In this document: one piece after another, positions 22,266 to 32,001 of the stretch
Layout: each line of letters begins with the position of its first letter
Position numbering within the stretch: the first letter of the stretch is position 1
Assembly: GCA_964036295.1 (NCBI GenBank)
Contig: OZ038469.1
Location: 11,451,091-11,515,090, forward strand
DNA from: Plumapathes pennacea
Lineage: Eukaryota; Cnidaria; Anthozoa; Antipatharia; Myriopathidae
Direction: 5' to 3'
DNA: 64,000 nucleotides
Notes under the pieces: generated by a model
Database searches by the model: none
Told to the model about the DNA's origin: nothing
The model's input: the letters and a program-made list of their open reading frames with translations, nothing else
Program-made: the position numbers and the translations under genes

Positions 22266-23018
22266 GTGCTGTAATTATGCAATAGACCCTTTATATGTAT
22301 TGTGAAATTTGAACTCTTTTGAATACCACAAAATAGATTTAGTTTTGGCTTTCAAGATTCCAGCTTCATTACAACTATCCAAGCTATAATAATATTATTG
22401 CAAATGGTATGTGATGAGGGTCTTATAATGCATTAAAGTTTGTCTAATGCGAGACAAAGGGTCTATTTATATTGAGGTTTGGATTTGGCGGTGAGAACTT
22501 TGAGTGGGGCGGTTTGCTGCCACATGAATCTCAAAGTCTGGACCGTAATGCATTTCAGACCAAAATGAAGGCTGTTCACCGTATTTTATGGGGGTCCTGC
22601 TGGTATTGCAACATTATTCTAGGCCTTTCATACCTATCGCTTAATTTTCGTACACAAAATGTTATTGTATGCTTTTCTACACGGACGTAAGTTAAGTATG
22701 TGGTGTTGAATTTGGGGCGGCCCAGAAATGTGGATGTCTACTGATGTCAAATGTCTGTGTTGGCTAAAAAAAGGATAAAAGGAAACAGCAATATGTATTG
22801 CTGTTTTTCTTCGAGTAAATGGACAGCGGCTTATATTTCGTGTGCGTCAAGTTAATTAACTGACATATTGATGATTTTTGTGCCAAGGCTCTGTTTGTTA
22901 ATGTGTCAGGTTAAGATCACTATGAGCAAACTTTTAAAGTTTTGACCTAAAACAAATTGTTGTTTCTTGTTAATTAGCTCCATTATGGTCAGCTGGTGTT
23001 AACATTGGCTAAACGCCA

Positions 23019-23262
23019 GGGCCCGGTTTTTCGAAAGACGATTAAGCTAATCCAGGATTAACGAAATTTTTTCTCCCGATTTCTCTGCTAATATACTGCA
23101 AGGTTTCCTTCGAAGATGGATTAAAAAGCTTGTTTCAACTTAAAAACGCCCCAAGGAAGTCGTTGTAGAGACGAAACCTTCTCATTTTCAGGCTTATAAA
23201 TGACAAGAAAGTTTTAGACCTAATCCAGGATTAGCCTAATTGCGCTTTGAAAAACTGGGCCC
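23019..23262 (-). mobile_element. MITE of family M2, inverted relative to its duplicate
   Basis: It starts GGGCCCGGTTTTTCGAAAG and ends CTTTGAAAAACTGGGCCC. Its interior is the reverse complement of the element at 10846-11075, although both sit between the same flanks (AAACGCC(T)AG and TTTGTTATCGCC). Confidence 0.85.
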
Positions 23263-24984
23263 GGTTTGTTATCGCCATCATCGCGACTCAAAATGTCTGT
23301 TGTGTTTTACAGGTCGTACGTTATTAAAATGAGTCAGTTGTGTTAGTGCATCCATTTAATTTCTATTGGCAAATGACTTGATTGTTGTGACCAAACAATG
23401 AAAGCAAACGTAAACTGAGTGATAAGAAAGACATCCCAGACCACTGTATAGTTAATGGATTATCAAATGTGTTTGTAGTACCCGGCCAGTGCTATTAGTA
23501 GAAACGGTTGCAAACCCGACTTTGCTCGTCCCGTCTTCGGCAGCAACAGGATGATGTAATAATATTAAATAGGCCCTTTTGCAGAATAACAGGCGATACT
23601 TTAAGGTAATGCAAAGGCGCAATTTCTACTGCAAAGATTTTTTTAAAATTTGCTACAAAGAATCCGTTTGTGTACCGGATTCGAATTTATAGAAAAAAAA
23701 AAAAAAAAAAAGAATGGGGTCACTGACTTCGTTTAGCTGCTATTGTGGCCGGAATATCACGCGCTTTCTGCCCGAAATAGAACAGTCAGTTTACATATAA
23801 GCGCACCAGCTTTAATCCAAATACCGAAAGAACTGCTCCACAGAATGTTTTTCCTTTTTCTCTAAAATGTAGATCTTACGTGTAGAAAGCTATACCAAAA
23901 AAATCAGGGTAGGTCACCGAACTAATGTTTGCGTTATTCCTGTGTCTTTCTGAAATTCACCTTATCGCACGGCGGCCATGTTGGATTGACGTTATAGTTT
24001 GTAACACGAACAACGATGTGGGGCGCAGAACATGCACGAAAGTGAACTCTGTTTTGTTTCTTTATGCAAAAATTTCATGAAAAATGTAAAATGTCTTGTA
24101 ACTTTCAGGGTTGTTAAAAATGAGAGAAAATTAGTAAAACCACGCGCATAACGCGCGACTGCATTACCTTAATCCATTATGGTGCCGACCGTTTTGTTTA
24201 GAAATTAGAAACAATACTGTAAAAAAATATAACGCGTGGCCAATACTGCAGACTGAGCTTTTACTCGAGCATCATCCAAACTAATACGTTTTCGTTGCCG
24301 TGCGCTATTGCCTTTACCGTCTACACTAAACAGATGACAAGTGAAAGGTGTATAGAAGCTTTGCCGTCGGCACTCCTTCTGAAGACAGGTGAACTGGATA
24401 AATTGTCGTTACTCAAAAGCTTCCAGAAGACAACTCTTACCCGGACAATCACAACCAAAAACCTCCCAGCTGGGCTCTGCTGACCATTTGCCAATTCTCA
24501 AAGCAACAGAATAGGGAAGTGGATGAAATTTCAATGCCAATGACGATTTTATCCATTTTAAATTAAAAAACCTTAGCTTGAGGTATGGGGAATTGGTTTT
24601 CAAACTGTGTCAGTTTGCGCATGCTGCGCTTCGCAAATTAAAACTAATTCCTGGTGTTTTTTGGGTTCAAACTCCACGGCGCAAAAGTGGGGTATCAGCG
24701 GACATTTTTTGAATTCGTGACGTATGTACATGCAGGGAACGGAGGACGAAATGTTTAAAGGAAGACCTCAAGAACTGTGCTTTGGACGACAAATTATGAT
24801 TTGATGGTTTCGTTTGTGCTACTACACTTAATAGCGAATATAAACCACATTTTTTAAGCATTTATTTCAATGTTAGATAAACAGTGATATGTAAGCATAC
24901 CAAATTAATACATATAAAGCGAGAAGGTGTAAGACAAAAGCCGACTGCAAACTGTGCTGGTTCGATTTTTTCAGCTTGACTTTT

Positions 24985-25836
24985 TCAATCTTTTTCAATG
25001 TCTGGTGATGGTTCTTTCACATCACGACGTTCTCCACAGTTCAGGCTTCTTGCTACACTGCATATCCGGTCCCTCTTGCTCGGCTGAAACTAATCCCATA
25101 ACAAAAGTATTATGATGTGAACTTAATAAAGAAAGGGATAAATAAACAGGCCTGCAGTTCGTTTACATGCAAAACGCAGTACTGTGAAGGAGTTGTGCAG
25201 ACAATTTGAACCGCTGGATGAGAGGGATGACGAAGATATGAACAATAAGAAAAAAGAAAAGCACAAAATTATAGACCCAGAAAAATGAAGGACGCAATAA
25301 GTTACAAAATGAAGAAAAACCAAACAGAATGCAGACCTAGAGAAACAAATAAGACTGAGGGAAGAGTCATCCAAATATGAGAAGAAAGAAAATCGAAAAT
25401 GACAGACACAACCAATATTACTAAATGAAAGAGCGGAGGAAGGATGACAAGATGTACGCCGGGAAAAACAATTTAGAAAAACCAATAAATAGTGGATCCT
25501 GAGATATGAACTAAACGGAGGAAGAACGAAAAGAAAATGCGCCGGGACAAAAATTAAGAAAAACCAATAAATAATAGATCCTCAGATATGAATTAAACGG
25601 AGGAAGTACGGCAACAAAATACGTTGAGGCCCAGAGGATTGAATTAAGTGGGGAAAGCACAGAAAGTTTATAGCGCAGACAAAAAGAAGGAGAAGTAATA
25701 ACAGGAAAGGAATAAAAACATTAAATGCAGCCACCTCTCGTCGCCGGCCAGGGTCAACGTAGCCTTCGATGTTAACCGCCAAAGACATCATGAGAACAAA
25801 ACAAAACAAGTACATAGTTAGCTGCTTCTGCTTCAT
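24985..25836 (-). CDS. Two-exon secreted peptide precursor, copy 2
   Basis: The model is exon 1 25836-25735 (34 codons) and exon 2 25083-24985 (32 codons plus stop). The first 27 residues, including the whole signal peptide, are the same as in copy 1; the linker differs (YVDPGRRRE here, a longer Lys/Gly/Arg version in copy 1). Exon 2 encodes the same 32 residues as copy 1, with the two-cysteine core between KR and RR. The two differences in this exon are silent, while the ORF 500 bases away (24295-24483) has many replacements, which supports real coding. The 3' flank is also well conserved, so recent gene conversion is an alternative. The donor GTGGCT is non-ideal. Function is unknown. Confidence 0.5.
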
Positions 25837-26115
25837 TGTCGTTTGCTGAGATGTGGTCCGTGACTTGTAGAGGAGTGTATTGTAATAAAGAGAATCGCAG
25901 GCTTTGTACACTACCTTGTGATATTTTTAGACTGTTTACATATCAAAGGAATTGAGGCAAAATGAAGAAAAATTCCAATTAGAACTGTCTTTGAGAGGGT
26001 GGAGCCCTGCCTCCCACTTTACCCGACCAGGTGCATCCCGCATGAGACCTAACAATCCATCCGTAACGAGGAAGCATGACAGAATATATATCTTATTTGC
26101 GAAAAACAGAAATTA

Positions 26116-26809
26116 AATAGGCCATTTTGACAACTAGTCCGTAACTTAGGGCAATTACTGAAATTAAACGTAATATATACTTAGATTTGACTCAGCGGAT
26201 TGATAAACCCAAGCATGCCACAACTACATTACTGACCAAGTAAAACATTTTATTCTAACTGGATGCATGCTTTTCTACACGGACGCAAGTTAAATATGGT
26301 GTTGAATTTGGATTGAAATAAAAGTTACCAGGGGCCCAGTGGATGTCTACTGATGTCAAATGTTCTGAAGGAACTGATAGAAGCTGATAATCAGGGGTGG
26401 AAAGAGAAAATGTGCTCTAACAAAGATCTGGCGTTCAACCAGCTGTCAAGCCGTCTCATTTTCTCGGTGTTTACCTTGAGCTATAATATATGGATTTTGA
26501 AATGACAAACATTGTTTAATTTAGAACTAATGCGCGCAGTTTTCTTATATTCCCGCTTTAAAAAAGTGGGTAAAAATATATTGACGATCGTTTTTTTCGC
26601 AACTTTAAGTCGACCAGTATCCAAATGTGTCACAATTTTCCCCCTAACAGCCTGCAAAATTTAAGATAGCACTCAACGGAATATACATCATTATCCTGTT
26701 TCATTTAACTATAACCATTCATTGCCAGAAATGTTAGCACTGCTGGGTCCCCTGACTTGATCTTTTTATAGGAAAGTTCCAGTTAAAACCCTCAATGGAA
26801 ACCCAAAGG
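26116..26809. other. Unit-2-specific sequence, no gene seen
   Basis: It contains a short stretch near 26276-26360 that also occurs at 22680-22755 (ACACGGACG(T/C)AAGTTAA). Nothing else is recognisable. Confidence 0.4.
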
Positions 26810-27002
26810 ACGATGTGACCAGTCAAACATATGAAATAAAAAAGTGTATACCCCATACCAGATGTTTACGTTGTCAGTCATCTACAGTTTATGATTTGGT
26901 TTTCGAGTTCATTAATTTGAAGCTGATGCATGGCAGTTAAGATGTCGTTTAGTAAGCAGCATTTACAAGCTGTAGCTTTGGTAAACTTAACACTGAATGT
27001 CT

Positions 27003-27173
27003 TTTAAGGTGCGTTCGATTGGGTCTAATCCGCAATAGGTATAACTGAAGATTCTGTTCAAAATTGTCTTAAGAACCTCCATTTTGAACAGCTCCCGATA
27101 CATCCTAACCTTAATCAGCTCCAAACCGTTAGTTCCCATTCCGGAATAGACCCAATCGAACGTGCCCTTAGTG
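27003..27173. mobile_element. MITE (family M5)
   Basis: This roughly 170-bp element has inverted ends TTAAGGTGCGTTCGATTGGG and CCCAATCGAACGTGCCCTTA. It has no coding capacity. It is absent from the first unit. Confidence 0.85.
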
Positions 27174-27229
27174 TCGACGAACAAAATGAAATGTATATCT
27201 TAATTAATTGTAAAAAGACATGATCCTGA

Positions 27230-27440
27230 ATTATGAGTGAATTGTGTTTGAATAAATTTCAAATGTATTTTGCTTCACAAATTTGCAATGGAAGTACCTC
27301 GCTATGTTTCTACGCCGCGATATTACTCTTGTGTCTCATGATTCTTAAGTCACGAGATTGTGAGTGAATTGTGTTTCAATAAATTTCAAATGTATTTTGC
27401 TTCTTGTCTCATGATTCTTAACTCACGAGATTGTGAAACT
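27230..27440. repeat. Short direct duplication
   Basis: The 45-base stretch GTGAATTGTGTTT(G/C)AATAAATTT... occurs at about 27236 and 27362, and a second short stretch with CACGAGATTGTGA occurs at about 27351 and 27424. The two overlap to give a partly tandem structure. Confidence 0.75.
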
Positions 27441-28074
27441 ATAGAAACAAAAGGATCGTACTTGTAATAGGGACCCCCAGGCCAGCGTCTAAAATGTAAA
27501 ATATTAGCAAAACACTTCTTGGCTGTACCAGCTGAAAAAAAAACTTGTTTTGTCCATCACGAGAAAACGCCTTAGCATTATCGAATAAAGTGTTTAAAAT
27601 GCAATCGAGCCATGTCCAGAATTCCCCGCAACAGAAGTTGGACCATTGCGGTAGCAGCTGCATCAACCTTATTGTAGCCAAACAAGCCGGATAGGCATTG
27701 AAGGCGGCACAGAATAAATGTAAATAAGGAAAGGTTTCATATATATATTTCATTTCGGTTTCGTCTTCTGGAATATCTCATAAAAGAGACCTGGTTCTCG
27801 CTGACAGTCTATCCATTTTGTTAATCTTGTAAGTCGCATCCCAAGTGTCACTGTGTTGTGATGGCCTTTTAAATTAATGGAACTCTAGCTTATTAAAGCT
27901 ACAAATCGTAATTGTGAACGTTTTCATTTAGAGTCTTCAGTGATCATCCCGATGTCACAGCCCTCATCGGTTCCGTTTTCTCTCAGAAATTTCATTATTG
28001 ATTTAAGGCCATGCACGTCAGTCTACTTTGCTAGCCGCCTCTCACCATTTTCGCAGTAAGCGTATTGCAGTAAG

Positions 28075-28240
28075 AACCCCCTCCAGCTCCCACCCTCCCC
28101 CCCCCCCCCCCAAAAAAAAAAAAATCTGAAAGGGAGAAAGGAAAAAAACAACTCTATATTCTACAACTCCTATATTACTTATTGATTTTGGTTGCTTCAT
28201 CAAATTATCAGTGGCTAAAAAAAAAAAAAAAAAAAAAATG
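28075..28240. repeat. Homopolymer cluster (poly-C, poly-A)
   Basis: A C run and an A run are joined near 28096-28125, and a 20-base A run sits near 28215-28238. ORFs over this part (28042-28344) are produced by the runs. Confidence 0.85.
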
Positions 28241-28490
28241 CATATAAACCGAAGAAAACTGAAATGGCAACAATTCCAGGTGTTCATAACGGCCTTGACA
28301 TTCTGCAGAGTAAATTCTAGAAATGTGAGAACAAGAGACCTCAAAACACTGAATCTTAATTATAATCAAATTGTTAAATCAACCACACACGTTGATCTAT
28401 GACTAATGTCAAGTTGAAATACTGACGTATAAATTTCGTAAACAGATGAATGAAATTAAAAATATTAATTAAAATTTGAAGGCGTCACTG

Positions 28491-28991
28491 CTGTGGTAGT
28501 TGAAAATGCACTTTAGCCGCTATTTACAAATGTTTGTAATGACGCGCGTGGTGCGGCAAAACCAGCTTTATTTTGCCCTCTGGCAGTGAGCAAACCCCAA
28601 GTCGACCAGCTAGCCTCGGCAAGTTACTTTGCACATATCGTAAAAGACCAGTAACCAAAAACCTTTTTTGCCTCTCGTATCCTAACAATGATTTCTAAAC
28701 GTACATTTCTTGAAATGATTGCCAAATATGCGAAGTGACTTTTCATAAAGTCATATTACTGAACACGATTTAACTACAAATTCAACAGCAGTAAAAGAAA
28801 TACCGTTCTCTTACATTCAGCTGCAAGGACTTTCCTGACACGAACGTACATCGGAGCAGACGTTTGTGTTAACAACTGTACAGCCCCAGGTGAACATTTT
28901 AGACGGAGGAAATTACGTGCGATTAGAGCTGAGAAAGTATATGCCCTCAATCAGTTTGTTAGTATTTTGGGCGCACTTGGGAACACTCGCT
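28491..28991. other. No gene recognised
   Basis: This sequence lies between the peptide-gene part of unit 2 and its POLE2 block. No repeat partner or ORF of interest is seen. Confidence 0.4.
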
Positions 28992-29623
28992 AAGGATTAT
29001 CAGGTCTTACTTTTATAAGCATTGTTGTTTAACACGACGACAAAATATCTGTCCTGCCATGAAAATGTATGCACGCAAGCAATATTTGATCTCGTAGTGA
29101 AAACAAAGTTTATTATTGTTTTACTTTGATGAGAATACAGCCATTCCCTTAAGGGACTCCTCCTCTTAAACGGATCCTCTCTAAGACGGACACCTGGCGA
29201 GAGCGGTCTCTGCTTTTTCTTCATTCATGTTCTCGCCCCTTCAAATTGGCTACTCTTGTGTGAAGCGAATCAGTGAGTCACGGCACAACAAAACCCCAGA
29301 CAAATCTAACACATCGACGATAAAACTAGGCCAGAATTAAATGTTTCTCAAACAATTATGTCGGCGATGCCACAGAGTTTTTCTAATTGCTATGGGGCCT
29401 AAAAATTGAGACAGGCGTGACCATTTAACAGAAAGAGTGTGTTTTAATATTTCTAAACTTATTCAATTCGTTTGAGAATATTAGAAAAAAATAGAAAAAA
29501 ATACATCGCATTGGTGAGGTCGAATCAGCGATGAATAGCGGAAGGGTCTGGGTACAAACCATCTAGTCTGGGGAGAGACATGCGCACTTTACCACAATTT
29601 CGCGCCATTTTTCGACGAACAAA

Positions 29624-31186
29624 ATGGCTTCCTCGGTACGCGGGAAGGTTGTGTCTGCCTTCAAGCTGAATGGACTTTCTCTGAAAAGTGAAACCACGAA
29701 ATTCCTCACAGAGGTCTTAAGCTCCGTATCGGAAGTAGAACTGGAAGACTGGCTCGATAAAATCGTTGAAGCGGTTCAGAAACAACCACTCAAGACCTCG
29801 CTGGTCGACCGGGAAACTGCCGAACTGGCCGTGGAAGAATGTAATCGAGACCCAGGGGAAGACAGTGATAAGGCTTTCTGCATCACCGAAGCCTTCGATG
29901 TGCCCAGGTTCACGTTTAACCCAGAGAGGAAAAAATTCATTCCGAACAGCGAGTCGCTTCCGCTGCACGCGAGTGGGGCAGCGAAGGCCGAGCTATTTCT
30001 CGAGCGACTGGCCATTTTGAGTCAGAGAACTCTGAGACACGAACTTTTCTCTCCGGTGGCTGAAGGTGCTCAACGCAGCCAGAATAGCGAGAAGTTCAAC
30101 CTGAAGCCAGTAGAATATCTGCTTGGTAGCACTGCCAGTCTCGAACAAATTATCGTCCTTGGCATGTTGACACAAATCAAGGAGGGAAAGTATTACTTAG
30201 AGGATGCTACCGGATCCGTGCCGTTAGATTTGAGTAAAGCTGGTTTCCACACTGGTCTTTACATGGAGAATTGTTTCGTGTTGGCTGAAGGGAATTATGA
30301 TGATGGTGTATTTCATGTTTCAGCCTTGGGGTTTCCCCCGGCTGAACCAAGTAAAGTGACCAGAGGGCATTTTGGTAATATCAACTTCTTTGGTGGGCCT
30401 TCGCAGACCTGTGCTAAGGCATCCAGCAAGCTAGAAGCAGTTGAGAAAGAGCATCGCGAGTCAATGTTTGTCATTCTCTCTGATGTATGGCTTGACAAGC
30501 CCAAAGTCATGGCCAAACTTCGAGCAATGTTTACTGGTTATTCCTCCATGCCACCAGCAATGTTTGTGTTCTGTGGTAACTTCACGTCAGAGCCCTATGG
30601 CCCAAACCACTACAGCACCCTGAAGAATTCGTTCCAAGCCCTGGCTAGTTTGATAGAGGAGTTCCCATCCCTGATGGAGAATAGTCGATTTGTGTTTGTA
30701 CCAGGTCCCCAGGATCCAGGTCCAGGCAATATCCTCCCCAGACCTCCCCTCTCATCATCCCTGACTGAGCCTATCACTCAGAAAGTAGCCATGTCCATCT
30801 TCACAACTAATCCTTGTCGAATTCAGTACTGCACACAGGAGATTATCATATTTAGGGAAGATTTGGTCAACAAGATGTGCCGTAACTCCCTCCACCTGCC
30901 AGACCTCAAAGACATTCCCAGTCAGTTGATGAAAACAATCCTTGCCCAAGCACACCTCTGTCCCCTCCCCCTTCATGTGCGCCCCATGTATTGGAGCTAC
31001 GACCATGCTATGAGGGTGTACCCTGTACCGGATGTTATTGTACTCGCAGATAAATATGACCCATACACCTGCTCAAGCCTTGACTGTAATTGCATAAATC
31101 CAGGCTCCTTTGCACGGAGTGAGTTTTCTTTTAAGGTGTATTGGCCTGCCACACGAGATGTGGATGATTGTAAGATTAATGATTGA
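29624..31186 (+). CDS. POLE2: DNA polymerase epsilon subunit 2, intact single-exon copy
   Basis: This is the B subunit of DNA polymerase epsilon, which supports leading-strand synthesis and origin firing in the nucleus. The ORF is open for 520 residues, close to the 527 of the human protein. The start ATG sits in AAAATGGCTTCC, and the first residues (MASSVRGKVVSAFKLNGL) match the family's N-terminal helical domain (about 1-75). An OB-fold follows (about 165-265, with [17 protein letters not shown]). The inactive phosphoesterase domain (about 280-490) includes [34 protein letters not shown] and [16 protein letters not shown]. Animal POLE2 genes normally have many introns, so this intronless form looks like a retrocopy, yet it has no disabling change. 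A decayed tandem copy lies at 20541. Whether this is the cell's working gene cannot be told from the window. Confidence 0.96.
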   Translation: MASSVRGKVVSAFKLNGLSLKSETTKFLTEVLSSVSEVELEDWLDKIVEAVQKQPLKTSLVDRETAELAVEECNRDPGEDSDKAFCITEAFDVPRFTFNPERKKFIPNSESLPLHASGAAKAELFLERLAILSQRTLRHELFSPVAEGAQRSQNSEKFNLKPVEYLLGSTASLEQIIVLGMLTQIKEGKYYLEDATGSVPLDLSKAGFHTGLYMENCFVLAEGNYDDGVFHVSALGFPPAEPSKVTRGHFGNINFFGGPSQTCAKASSKLEAVEKEHRESMFVILSDVWLDKPKVMAKLRAMFTGYSSMPPAMFVFCGNFTSEPYGPNHYSTLKNSFQALASLIEEFPSLMENSRFVFVPGPQDPGPGNILPRPPLSSSLTEPITQKVAMSIFTTNPCRIQYCTQEIIIFREDLVNKMCRNSLHLPDLKDIPSQLMKTILAQAHLCPLPLHVRPMYWSYDHAMRVYPVPDVIVLADKYDPYTCSSLDCNCINPGSFARSEFSFKVYWPATRDVDDCKIND

Positions 31187-31632
31187 GCAAGGAAATCTTT
31201 GGACTGTAAAATATGCAATAGAACTTTTATAAATGTATTGTGAAATTTGAACTCTTTTGAATACCACAAAATAGATTTAGTTTTGGCTTTAAAGATTCCA
31301 GCTACATTACAACTATCCAAGCTATAATAATATTATTGCAAATGTTATGTGATGAGAGTCTTATAATGCATTAAAGTTTGTCTAATGCAAGACAAAGGGT
31401 CTACTTATATTGGGGTTTGGATTTGGTGATAACTTTGAGTGGGGGTTTGCTGCCACATGGATCTCAAAATCTGGACCATAATGCATTTCAGACCAAAATG
31501 AGATGCTCAAAATGGACTTCAAAATGGAAAAAGGAAATAGGCTGTTCACCGTATTTTATGGGGGGTCCTGCTGGTATTGCAATATTATTCTAGGCCTTTC
31601 TTACCTATCGCTTAATTTTCGTACACAAAATG

Positions 31633-32001
31633 TCAATAGACATACATGTACTTGCACAAAATGCACAAAATATCTGGGGGGGGAGGGGGGGGTGCTTTGT
31701 AAGTTTTTGGTCCTTGTTTGGATCTTATATTTTGCAATGCGTAGCTGTTTTGTATCTAAAGAAAAAAGACTTACCTTCCTGTGAGGTTGATGTGATTTCG
31801 TGAGAAGAGACGAGGCACGAGTCCACGAGATTGACTAATAAGGCGTCAGGCAGAGACGCGAACACGAGAGATTCCCGCGTAAAGCGGTATAAAAAGAGCC
31901 ACCCTCTCCTCCCTCAGGGCAAATTCGAGCTGCCAATTACAATGACGTCATTTTGGGTAATACACTGGAAGATTCGCTCCGATCGTATCGACGGTATCGG
32001 T
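31633..32001 (+). other. Spacer and probable 5' UTR of the PH-domain gene
   Basis: It contains a G run at about 31677-31692 and then mixed sequence leading to the ATG at 32002. A match to other repeats is not seen. Confidence 0.4.

Larger units (their letters stand above)
19934..22661 (+). repeat. First copy of the duplicated POLE2 block
   Basis: This region matches 28992-31633, including about 600 bases upstream of the start codon, the whole coding region and about 500 bases of 3' flank. The two copies are in the same orientation, with start codons 9083 bases apart. The second copy has an additional 30-base CTCTCTAAGACGGACACC-type insert in the 5' flank. Confidence 0.93.
22745..28490. repeat. 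Second copy of the large duplicated unit (peptide-gene part)
   Basis: This stretch is collinear with 10660-14580: R block with MITE (22800-23500), peptide-gene section (23485-25990) and sections matching 13866-14575 at 25985-26115, 26810-26960, 27740-27990 and 28430-28490. It holds extra sequence at 26115-26810 and 26990-27740, including a MITE. The remaining extra sequence shows no gene. Confidence 0.85.

Noticed and set aside
22068-22274. ORF with repeated EQGNLCIYRLM
   Set aside because: It is a product of the 39-bp tandem repeat in the POLE2 pseudogene 3' region.
25123-25485. 120-codon minus-strand ORF rich in Ser, Phe and Leu
   Set aside because: It lies in the presumed peptide-gene intron; the copies at 12946 and 8755 do not keep the frame.
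28042-28344. 100-codon minus-strand ORF
   Set aside because: It is produced by poly-C and poly-A runs giving Gly and Phe stretches.
1-31600. Possible retrovirus or other virus remains in the repeat-rich half
   Set aside because: No reverse transcriptase, integrase, capsid or long terminal repeats were seen; the duplications are explained by DNA blocks and MITEs.
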